Assembly: GCA_017940955.1 (NCBI GenBank)
Contig: JAGAXP010000004.1
Coordinates: forward strand, 1-18,087
Direction: 5' to 3'
DNA: 18,087 bases
Origin: Oribacterium sp.
Lineage (GTDB): Bacteria > Bacillota_A > Clostridia > Lachnospirales > Lachnospiraceae
Below are positions 5,827 through 13,120 of this stretch, one piece after another. Each line of letters opens with the position of its first letter. Positions within the stretch are counted from its first letter, which is position 1. Under the pieces are notes generated by a model that worked only from the letters and a program-made list of their open reading frames with translations, ran no database searches and was not told where the DNA came from. A program made the position numbers and the translations under genes.

Positions 5827-6141
5827 CCTCACAACCTCACAACTTTTTCATGTTAAACAAAAATTAGCATTTTTTCGGCATTTTTGAAAAAATTCAAAAA
5901 ACGGAAAATGTAACCAAAAGTTAACAAAAAACGGCAAAAAACCTCACAAATTTTAAAGTTGTGAGGCACTTGTGAGGGTTTTGTGAGGTGAAAAAAAGCC
6001 CTGAAGCCCGCATAAATACTGGGTTTTTTGGTATCACCTCACAATCTCACAATTTTTTACTATATTTATTTTATTATTAATAATTTATATAAATACTAAA
6101 TATATAAAAGAATATAGAGAAAAGTTGTGAGGTTGTGAGGT
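5827..6141 (+). repeat. Iteron cluster, probable replication origin
   Basis: CCTCACAA occurs at 5827, 5835, 5942 and 6037, with a one-base variant at 6045; its complement TTGTGAGG occurs at 5959, 5970, 5981, 6126 and 6134. The pairs at 5827/5835, 6037/6045 and 6126/6134 are head-to-tail with no gap, and the 5959-5981 trio is spaced 11 bases apart, about one helical turn. The pairs at 6037-6052 and 6126-6141 form an inverted repeat around a 73-base, almost pure A+T stretch. TTTTTGAA-AAAA-TTCAAAAA at 5881-5900 is another inverted repeat. Clustered initiator-type sites plus an unwinding-like AT stretch directly before the replisome gene suggest an origin; a repressor array for that gene is the alternative. 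Confidence 0.65.
6005..6029 (+). terminator. Weak terminator-like hairpin inside the iteron region
   Basis: AGCCC (6005-6009) can pair with GGGTT (6021-6025) with one G-U pair, followed by a run of T to 6029. The stem is only five pairs, so it may be a pause site or chance. Confidence 0.25.
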
Positions 6142-6186
6142 TTTTGATTTTTGTGAAATTTTACCTGTGAAAGGGGGTTAAAAAAT

Positions 6187-9100
6187 GTGCGTGAATTTGT
6201 GCATATTAAGAGTGAAATAAAGAAGATTAAAAATGTAGAAACAGCCATTATATATCCGAGTTATTCCGTGAATGGAAAAGACGTCATGCGAAAGGGCGGA
6301 GACTTCTATGCAGTCCTCAATCAAGAGACAGGATTTTGGGAAACTGACGAAGGAGCAGCAATACATCACATAGACGAGAAGCTCAAAAAATATGCTGATG
6401 AAAAATATGGTCCTGAAAGCGGATACAACACTATTGTGAAATACTTGGACGACAGTACAACAGGAAAATTAAAAGAGTATAACTTGTGGATGTCGAATCT
6501 TCCGAAGAATCACAATTATATTCCTCTTGACAGTGAAATAACTTTCATGGATGAAAAGGTTACTCCTGAAATGTATAGAAGTAAGACTCTTCCATATGTT
6601 CCTGCCGAGCAGCCGATTGATTGCTATGACAGGTTGATGTCAGTATTATATTCTGAAGATGACAGAAAGAAGATCGAATGGCTTGTAGGATCTATACTCT
6701 GTCGTGAATCTAAGAATATTGAAAAAGCACTTGTCATCTATGGTAAACCGGGATCTGGTAAATCTACAGTGCTTGATATCATCGAAGAACTTGTGAGTGG
6801 ATACTGGAAAGAGTTTATAGCTGATGATCTTGCGCGTGGCACTAATCAGTTTGCTACAGCTCTTTTTAAAGACAATCCTCTTGTTGCTATTCAGGATGAC
6901 GGTAAGCTTACGAAAATTGAGTCTCCGATTATCAACGAAATTATATCTCATAAGAGAATCGTTGTTAATGAAAAATGTAAAAGACAATATTCTATCAGGT
7001 CTAATGCAGTTTTAATTCTAGCAACTAACGATCCTGTTGATATTCATGATACAAAACTTGGTATTGTGAGAAGACTTCTTGATGTTTATCCTTCAGGAAA
7101 GACATTCGATGTAGAAGAATATGAAAGGCTTAAAGAAGGGGTTAAGTTCGAGATTCCCGGAATAGCATTTAGATGTATGCAGGTTTATAAAGAATGCGGA
7201 AGAAACTATTATACAGGTTATAGACCGAATAGAATGATACATCTTACAAATTATATTCAGAACTTCATGTATGATGAGCTTGATAAAATTGAAGCTTACA
7301 TAAACGGTAATAAGGGATATGCCAAAAAAGAAGTTTTGTACGATATGTTCAAAGCCTATTGTGAAAAAGGTGGATTGGCGTATCCTCAAAAAATTATTGT
7401 ATTTGCAGAAGAGATCAAAGAATATTTTGAAAAGTCAGTTCCGAGTAAGTGGATTAATGGTAAGAATCAAAGAAATCTTTATGAAGGTCTCAAAGTCTGG
7501 AAAATACTCGGAATCAGTGAAGAAGAGTATAAAGCAAGAATTGAAGGTAAGGTAGTTGATGATTCAAGTGGCTATGTTGTCGAAAAAGAAGAACCCGTGA
7601 AAGAATCAACAGATCGAGATTGGCTCACATTCTCAAATCATGAAACTTGTACTTTCGATGAGATGTTCAAAGACTGTGTAGCTCAGTATGCAACAAGTGA
7701 AGGAAGTCCGATAAAGAAGTGGAAGAATGTAACTACTAAATTATCGGATATTGATACACACAAGCTTCACTGGCTTAAACTGCCTAATTATATTATCAAA
7801 ATGGACTTTGATAAGAAAGATAAAGATGGTAATAAGAGCCTTGAAGCGAATATTGAAGCAGCAAGCAAGTTTCCTAAGACTTATGCGGAGGTATCTAAGT
7901 CAGGAAATGGAATACACCTTTATTATATTTATAGTGGTGGTGATCCAAGTGAACTTTCGAACGTCTATGATAAAGACATCGAAATCAAGAAATCGACAGG
8001 TGACATGTCGCATAGGAGGATGTTGACTAAATGGAACAATCTGCCGATTTCTATGATTAGCACAGGATTGCCGTTTAAGAAAGGGGGAACTAAAGTGGTA
8101 GACGAGAAAATCGCCATCACTGAAAAAGGCTTGAGAACCACAATTAAGCGGTCTCTTGCCAAAGAAGTTCATCCTGATACGAGAAGTAATATTGATTGGA
8201 TTTACAAGATACTTAACGATGCTTATAAATCGGGTCTTGTTTACGATGTCAGTGATATGCATCAGGATGTACTTATATTTGCAATGAACTCTACTCATCA
8301 GAGTGAATATTGCGTTAATAAGGTTGGTGAAATGAAATTCGCTTCAGAAGAAGCAGGTGAATATGTCGATGAAGGATACGATGATAAAGATCCCATTATA
8401 TTCTTCGATTTCGAGGTATTTCCAAATCTTAATCTTCTTTGTTGGAAATACGATAATCCCGATGACAAGACGGTTCAGGCTGTGTTTAATCCTTCACCTG
8501 AGTATATTGCAGGATTCTTCGGATTCAATAACGACAAGAATAATAAAGTGATTGGATTTAACAACAAAGAGTATGATAACCATATCGCATACGATATATA
8601 TCTAGGAAAAACCCCTTATGAGGTATTTTGTACTTCACAGGGAATTATTAATAAAGAGAAAGATGCGAAGCATAGAGAAGCCAAGCATTTATCATATTCT
8701 GACCTTTTTGATTTTCTGCCAAATAAGATGAGTCTTAAGAAGTGGGAAATTAAACTTGGAATAGATCATCAGGAATTTAGTCATAAATGGGATGAACCGA
8801 TTCCTGAAAACTTGTGGCCTGAGCTTGCTGAGTATTGTAAGAATGATGTTCTTGCAACAGAAGCTGTGTTTCATTCTAAAGATGGTCAGGCTGCTTGGAA
8901 AGGCAGAAGAATTCTTTGTGATCTTGCAAGCATCTTGATGGGCCCAGGTTCAACAGTGAATGACAGTACAAACGATCTCACAACAAAGCTGATTGTAGGA
9001 AACGAAAAGAATCCTCAAAGAGACTTTGTTTATCCTAATCTTGCTGAAGAATTTCCCGGGTATGAATTTTCGAAATATGGGATCGACGAGAGTCGTTATA

Positions 9101-10281
9101 TTTCAAAAGATGTGAAAATTAGTGGAAAATCATTCTACAAAGGTTATGATCCCGGTGAAGGTGGATTTGTTTGGGCAAAACCAGGAATGTATGGTCGTGC
9201 TGTTTGTTTTGATGTTGCTTCTATGCATCCTTCAAGCATTATTGCAGAAAACGGATTTGGACCTTATACAGAAAACTTTAAAAGGCTTCTTGACCTCAGA
9301 CTTCATATCAAGCATAAAGACTATGACGCAGTAAGATCAATGTATAACGGAGCGTTGGCTAAATATCTGGAATCAGATGAAGATGCCAAGGCTCTTTCTT
9401 TTGCACTAAAAATAGCAATCAACAGCGTGTATGGTCTTACGGCTGCCAAATTTCCGAATAGACTTCGTGATTCAAGAAACATTGATAACTGGGTTGCCAA
9501 GCGTGGTGCTCTCTTCATGATTGATCTCATGCTTAAAGTACAAGAAATGGGCGGAACTGTAATTCACTGTAAAACAGACTCTATTAAAGTTCTCGACCCA
9601 AGCGAAAAAGTAGCCAATTATATTATCAGTCGTGGCAAGGAATTTGGCTACAACTTTGAAATTGAGCATATCTTCGACAGGATTTGCCTTGTGAATGACG
9701 CAGTATACGTTTGCAAGTATACCGATGACCCTGAAAACGAAGACATGGCAGGAAAATGGGATGCTACAGGAAAGCAGTATCAGGTTCCTTACGTGTTTAA
9801 AACCATTTTCTCTCATGAGCCGATTGTATTTGACGATATGTGCGAAACAAAGTCGACTTCGTCTGCATTATATTTGGATTTCAATGAAGGCCTTTCCGAA
9901 GGTGAGCATAATTATCAGTTTATAGGTAAAACAGGTAGATTTACTCCTGTTGTTGACGGAAGTGGAGGCGGTGAATTATATCGCGATGCAGGAAACGATA
10001 AATATGCAAGAGTAGAAGGAACTACAAAGCCTAAAGAGAAAGGTAAAAAACCTAAAGGTTACAGATGGCACGAATCGGTAACTATGAAAGACAATGAAGA
10101 ACTGAAACAGAAAATAGATTACAGTTACTATAATGTTCTTGTTGATAAAGCAATAGATAATATGTCGAGGTTTGGAGATGTTGAATTGTTTGCATCAGGT
10201 GAACCAATGCCTGCTGATGAGCCCGTTCCTGATTTTATGCAGATTCCGGATACGGATGCTGAAGAATTACCGTTTCTTTGA
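6187..10281 (+). CDS. Fused SF3-type helicase, primase-like domain and family B DNA polymerase
   Basis: A 1364-residue protein, start GTG 6187 eight bases after AAAGGGGG; the overlapping ATG 6185 gives only a short frame. Residues 1-460: P4/D5-like helicase with Walker A G-K-P-G-S-G-K-S-T (186-194), acidic Walker B D237-D238 and the sensor-like A-T-N-D (279-282). Residues about 500-640: archaeo-eukaryotic-primase-like domain with D540-x-D542 and S-G-N-G-I-H (572-577). Then a proofreading exonuclease: D741-x-E743, a second block around N792-D797, and Y883-x-x-x-D887. Then polymerase motifs A (D1009, S-M-H-P-S-S-I), B (K1075, N-S-V-Y-G 1079-1083) and C (K-T-D1131-S). In motif C the first Asp of the usual D-T-D is Lys, seen in some phage enzymes. 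It would unwind, prime, copy and proofread phage DNA. The iterons lie directly upstream. The primase assignment is the least sure part. Confidence 0.9.
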   Translation: MREFVHIKSEIKKIKNVETAIIYPSYSVNGKDVMRKGGDFYAVLNQETGFWETDEGAAIHHIDEKLKKYADEKYGPESGYNTIVKYLDDSTTGKLKEYNLWMSNLPKNHNYIPLDSEITFMDEKVTPEMYRSKTLPYVPAEQPIDCYDRLMSVLYSEDDRKKIEWLVGSILCRESKNIEKALVIYGKPGSGKSTVLDIIEELVSGYWKEFIADDLARGTNQFATALFKDNPLVAIQDDGKLTKIESPIINEIISHKRIVVNEKCKRQYSIRSNAVLILATNDPVDIHDTKLGIVRRLLDVYPSGKTFDVEEYERLKEGVKFEIPGIAFRCMQVYKECGRNYYTGYRPNRMIHLTNYIQNFMYDELDKIEAYINGNKGYAKKEVLYDMFKAYCEKGGLAYPQKIIVFAEEIKEYFEKSVPSKWINGKNQRNLYEGLKVWKILGISEEEYKARIEGKVVDDSSGYVVEKEEPVKESTDRDWLTFSNHETCTFDEMFKDCVAQYATSEGSPIKKWKNVTTKLSDIDTHKLHWLKLPNYIIKMDFDKKDKDGNKSLEANIEAASKFPKTYAEVSKSGNGIHLYYIYSGGDPSELSNVYDKDIEIKKSTGDMSHRRMLTKWNNLPISMISTGLPFKKGGTKVVDEKIAITEKGLRTTIKRSLAKEVHPDTRSNIDWIYKILNDAYKSGLVYDVSDMHQDVLIFAMNSTHQSEYCVNKVGEMKFASEEAGEYVDEGYDDKDPIIFFDFEVFPNLNLLCWKYDNPDDKTVQAVFNPSPEYIAGFFGFNNDKNNKVIGFNNKEYDNHIAYDIYLGKTPYEVFCTSQGIINKEKDAKHREAKHLSYSDLFDFLPNKMSLKKWEIKLGIDHQEFSHKWDEPIPENLWPELAEYCKNDVLATEAVFHSKDGQAAWKGRRILCDLASILMGPGSTVNDSTNDLTTKLIVGNEKNPQRDFVYPNLAEEFPGYEFSKYGIDESRYISKDVKISGKSFYKGYDPGEGGFVWAKPGMYGRAVCFDVASMHPSSIIAENGFGPYTENFKRLLDLRLHIKHKDYDAVRSMYNGALAKYLESDEDAKALSFALKIAINSVYGLTAAKFPNRLRDSRNIDNWVAKRGALFMIDLMLKVQEMGGTVIHCKTDSIKVLDPSEKVANYIISRGKEFGYNFEIEHIFDRICLVNDAVYVCKYTDDPENEDMAGKWDATGKQYQVPYVFKTIFSHEPIVFDDMCETKSTSSALYLDFNEGLSEGEHNYQFIGKTGRFTPVVDGSGGGELYRDAGNDKYARVEGTTKPKEKGKKPKGYRWHESVTMKDNEELKQKIDYSYYNVLVDKAIDNMSRFGDVELFASGEPMPADEPVPDFMQIPDTDAEELPFL

Positions 10282-10299
10282 AGGAGGTGAGATTCATGG

Positions 10300-10428
10300 A
10301 TGAAAACACTTGTTAGACAAACTGCAACCGTTAATCGTAAAAAAAAAATCAAACTATTATATTTAAAAAAGGAGAATACATTATGGCAAAAATTGGTGAA
10401 TTTGATCTTAAAGGTGCTCGTATCGTAA
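10300..10428 (+). CDS. Doubtful short frame overlapping the SSB-like gene
   Basis: A strong ribosome binding site (AAGGAGGTGA, 10281-10290) is ideally placed for ATG 10296, which gives only six codons. ATG 10300, four bases on, opens a 42-codon frame with a basic start (T-V-N-R-K-K-K) that crosses a run of ten A residues and overlaps the next gene by 46 bases. The tail past the overlap is probably not meaningful. It could be a leader peptide, a gene shortened by slippage in the A run, or a decayed gene. Confidence 0.2.
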   Translation: MKTLVRQTATVNRKKKIKLLYLKKENTLWQKLVNLILKVLVS

Positions 10429-10880
10429 ATCGTGATTTTTCAGGTGAAAAATTTGGTCCTCAGTCTCGTCAGTTTTCGGTTGTTATTGATGATCCGGAAC
10501 TTCAGGACAGACTTGCTCGTGACGGAGTGAAACTGTGGTTTGCTCAGACTGAAAATGATGAGCCTCCGAGAGCGTATCTTACCGTTCGTGTCGATTTCAG
10601 ATACAATGATCTTGATATTGCTGCAATCAGCCCTGACGGAAACGCTTTTGTGTTCAATGAGAGAAATGTAAGCGAACTTGATAAAGCATGGATTAAGGAT
10701 TCCGAGATGCATATTTCTCTTAATTCTTATGAACGTCCGGGTAGAAGCGGTGTGACGGCTTATTGCAAAACTCTTGTTGTATGGCTTATGTCTAAAGAAG
10801 AGCAGGAAGCAATTATGGAAGAACGCGGAACACCTTCGAATCCTGTAAGAGACAAATTTAAGGATATTTTTAATAGATAA
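10383..10880 (+). CDS. Putative single-stranded DNA-binding protein
   Basis: ATG 10383 follows AAAAAAGGAG. The 165-residue protein is beta-rich at the start (G-E-F-D-L-K-G-A-R-I-V-N-R-D-F-S-G) and alternates short strands with charged turns, consistent with an OB fold. It includes a Q-F-S-V-V-I-D-D-P strand, an R-A-Y-L-T-V-R-V-D-F-R-Y strand pair, and ends with a basic helix. Placement between the replicative polymerase and an SF2 helicase supports a role in coating single strands at the fork. The acidic C-terminal tail of bacterial SSB is missing, as in several phage proteins of this role. I cannot see a diagnostic motif, so the assignment rests mostly on context, size and strand pattern. 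Confidence 0.55.
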   Translation: MAKIGEFDLKGARIVNRDFSGEKFGPQSRQFSVVIDDPELQDRLARDGVKLWFAQTENDEPPRAYLTVRVDFRYNDLDIAAISPDGNAFVFNERNVSELDKAWIKDSEMHISLNSYERPGRSGVTAYCKTLVVWLMSKEEQEAIMEERGTPSNPVRDKFKDIFNR

Positions 10881-10889
10881 GGTGAAAAG

Positions 10890-12107
10890 ATGGAATTATA
10901 TCCTCATCAGGTAAAGGCAATAGAAAAGCTTAAAAACGGATCTATACTTTGCGGCGATGTAGGAACCGGAAAAAGCCGAACAGCACTTGCCTACTTTTAC
11001 AAAGTTGTCTGTAACGGTGATATGGAAATAAACGGTGAAGGATCTTGGGGCGTACCAACTGCGCCTCGGGATCTTTTTATTATTACAACCGCAAAGAAAC
11101 GGGATTCGCTTGAATGGATGAAAGAGTGTATTATATTTGGACTTAATGATGATCCTGAAAAGTCTGTTGCAGGAATCAAGGTTACAGTTGATTCTTGGAA
11201 CAACATTAAGAAATACAAAAAGATTTACAATTCCTTTTTTATTTTCGACGAGCAAAGAGTAAGTGGAAAAGGTGCTTGGGTGAAAGCTTTTCTTCAGATA
11301 GCAAGAAAAAATCAGTGGATATTACTTACTGCAACTCCAGGCGACACTTGGAGCGACTATATGCCTGTTTTTATTGCAAACGGCTTTTACAGAAATCAGA
11401 CGGAATTCTATAAAGAGCATTGCGTGTTTAGTCCATATACGAATTATCCAAAAATTGAAAGATACGTAAACGAAGGCGAACTTGCAAGACATGCTGCTCA
11501 GATTCTGGTTAAGATGAAGTTTAGAAAAGCTGCTGAACAGAACCACTATTATATTCAGTGCAATTACAACAAAAGGCTCTATATGACAATTTTCAGAGAT
11601 CGTTGGGATCCTTATGATAGTTGTCCGATTGAAGAAACAGGAAAGCTTTGCTATTTGCTTCGTAAAGTGTGTAATTCAGATGTCAGCAGAATTGAAGCTG
11701 TTTCAAACATCATGAAAGAAAAGAAGAAGGCTATTATATTCTATAACTACACTTACGAAGTTGAAGCTCTTCGTGAACTTTTCGAGGCACTTAAAATTCA
11801 ATGTGCTGAGTGGAACGGTCAAAAACATGAAGAAGTTCCAATTGGTGAATCTTGGGGTTATTTCGTTCAGTACAACGCAGGCGCTGAAGGATGGAACTGT
11901 ATAACAACTGATACGCTTATTTTCTTTTCACAGCATTATAGTTACAGACTTACCGTACAGGCCGCAGGAAGAATCGATAGAATGAACACTCCTTACAGTG
12001 AATTATATTACTATCACTTAAAATCTGTTGCTCCTATAGATGTGGCTATTTCAAGAGCGCTTAAGAGTAAGAAGAATTTCAATGAGAAGAATTTTCTCGG
12101 AAAGTAA
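10890..12107 (+). CDS. SF2 (SNF2/DEAD-like) DNA helicase
   Basis: A 405-residue protein, ATG 10890 just after GGTGAAAAG, nine bases downstream of the SSB-like stop. Order of motifs: Q-like L-Y-P-H-Q at the N-terminus, Walker A G-D-V-G-T-G-K-S (22-29), motif II D120-E-Q-R, motif III T-A-T-P (147-150), and motif VI Q-A-A-G-R-I-D-R (357-364). The second half carries a helicase C-like domain with Y-N-A-G-A-E-G-W-N upstream of motif VI. The D-E-Q-R variant of motif II and the compact size match phage replication helicases of the SNF2-related type. It probably remodels DNA or displaces proteins at the fork or origin, since the fused protein already contains a hexameric-type helicase. The gene is followed directly by the promoter of the next unit. 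Confidence 0.85.
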   Translation: MELYPHQVKAIEKLKNGSILCGDVGTGKSRTALAYFYKVVCNGDMEINGEGSWGVPTAPRDLFIITTAKKRDSLEWMKECIIFGLNDDPEKSVAGIKVTVDSWNNIKKYKKIYNSFFIFDEQRVSGKGAWVKAFLQIARKNQWILLTATPGDTWSDYMPVFIANGFYRNQTEFYKEHCVFSPYTNYPKIERYVNEGELARHAAQILVKMKFRKAAEQNHYYIQCNYNKRLYMTIFRDRWDPYDSCPIEETGKLCYLLRKVCNSDVSRIEAVSNIMKEKKKAIIFYNYTYEVEALRELFEALKIQCAEWNGQKHEEVPIGESWGYFVQYNAGAEGWNCITTDTLIFFSQHYSYRLTVQAAGRIDRMNTPYSELYYYHLKSVAPIDVAISRALKSKKNFNEKNFLGK

Positions 12108-12108
12108 T

Positions 12109-12150
12109 TTTTGTGGCCACATTTTGACTCTTTTTACAAGGACTATAATA
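12109..12150 (+). promoter_or_regulatory. Composite promoter with palindromic box, copy 2
   Basis: The 18-base palindromic box (12109-12126) is identical to 1782-1799. It is followed after five bases by TTTTACAA (12132-12139) and a good -10 hexamer TATAAT (12144-12149). The -35 slot 17 bases upstream is ATTTTG, a poor match, and TTGACT lies only 14 bases away, so a regulator bound at the palindrome may be needed. It drives the nuclease and RNA polymerase operon. Confidence 0.65.
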
Positions 12151-12216
12151 GAGAGGGGTAAAATATACTCTTTTTATCTTTTTGAACATTAATTTGCTTG
12201 TTGAGGAGGTGACAAT

Positions 12217-12507
12217 ATGCTCGAAAGCAACTTTCAGAAAAAATTAAAAAAGGAGATCAAAGAGAGGTTTCCGGGTTGTATTGTTTTTAAAACTGATCCT
12301 CAACAGGTTCAGGGCAGTCCAGATTTGCTTGTATTATATTCTAATAAGTGGGCTGCCTTGGAAGTTAAGAAAGATAAAAAAGCAAAGCACCAACCAAATC
12401 AGGATTATAGAGTGAAGCAGATGAATGAAATGTCATTTGCTTCTTTTATTTTTCCTGAGAATAAGGAGGAAGTTCTGAATGATATGGAAAGACTATTCAA
12501 AGCTTAA
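12217..12507 (+). CDS. VRR-NUC domain nuclease
   Basis: ATG 12217 behind GAGGAGGTGA. The 96 residues are a minimal VRR-NUC fold, a PD-(D/E)XK relative found in phages and in eukaryotic FAN1: an N-terminal basic helix (F-Q-K-K-L-K-K-E-I), then G33-S-P-D36-L-L and E49-V-K51 as the metal and catalytic residues, followed by a Q-x-x-Y helix. Family members cut structured DNA such as flaps or Holliday-like junctions. The size is normal for the phage stand-alone form. It shares the last 29 bases with the next gene, also a nuclease, so the two are translationally coupled and probably work together in recombination or in processing DNA for packaging. Confidence 0.85.
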   Translation: MLESNFQKKLKKEIKERFPGCIVFKTDPQQVQGSPDLLVLYSNKWAALEVKKDKKAKHQPNQDYRVKQMNEMSFASFIFPENKEEVLNDMERLFKA

Positions 12508-13120
12508 AGGTACTCATGCTTTTTGTGGTGCCAGCAAAAAGACTTGGAGAACTTGGGACGTAGATAAGCTTATTACATCCAAACAGAATAGCTACGCTCA
12601 AACAATTGGCACGTTACTTCATGAGTATGCTGCAGATAACATCGAACATCATTTCAGACTTAACAAAGCTGATAAACGTGGCGTTTTAAGATATCTGACC
12701 GTCGAAAAAGGTTTACCGTCTAATGTCGTTGATATCGATAGGCTGTTTCCTAATCTTATGAATTATATTAACGATTGTATCGGATTTCGAATGGATCCTG
12801 AAGTTGTACTTTATTACAGTAGCGATTTTTATGGAACAGCTGATGCAATTTATTGGTCTGATAAAACAGGCGAATTAAAGATATCCGATCTTAAAACAGG
12901 AGTCACTCCTGTTGAGTTTGGACAGCTTGAAAACTATGCAGCATTTTTCTGCTTGGATTACAAAGTGAAACCTTCACAGATAAAGAGAATGGAATTCAGA
13001 CTTTATCAGAATGATGAAGTAATTTATGCGCAACCCGATCCTGTTGAAGTGTTAAGTCCTGTTATCGATCAAATAGTGCTTTTCAATAAAGCGCTAATGG
13101 ATTTTGAAGGGAAAATGTGA
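12479..13120 (+). CDS. PD-(D/E)XK nuclease, RecB/Cas4-like
   Basis: ATG 12479 lies eight bases after AAGGAGGA, inside the end of the preceding gene. The 213-residue protein shows a G-T-L-L-H-E-Y motif near residue 42, then G-T-A-D122 and D137-L-K139 as the PD-(D/E)XK catalytic set, followed by Q-L-E-N-Y-A near 151, the pattern of RecB and Cas4 family exonucleases. The iron-sulphur cysteines of true Cas4 are not visible, so RecB-type phage exonuclease is the better label. It probably resects double-stranded ends for phage recombination, with the SSB-like protein. Its stop TGA shares its last base with the ATG of the RNA polymerase gene. Confidence 0.8.
   Translation: MIWKDYSKLKGTHAFCGASKKTWRTWDVDKLITSKQNSYAQTIGTLLHEYAADNIEHHFRLNKADKRGVLRYLTVEKGLPSNVVDIDRLFPNLMNYINDCIGFRMDPEVVLYYSSDFYGTADAIYWSDKTGELKISDLKTGVTPVEFGQLENYAAFFCLDYKVKPSQIKRMEFRLYQNDEVIYAQPDPVEVLSPVIDQIVLFNKALMDFEGKM

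Noticed and set aside
5827..6141. CRISPR array
   Set aside because: The 8-base units are too short, occur in both directions, have irregular or no spacers, and no cas genes are near. The RecB/Cas4-like nuclease lacks visible cluster cysteines.
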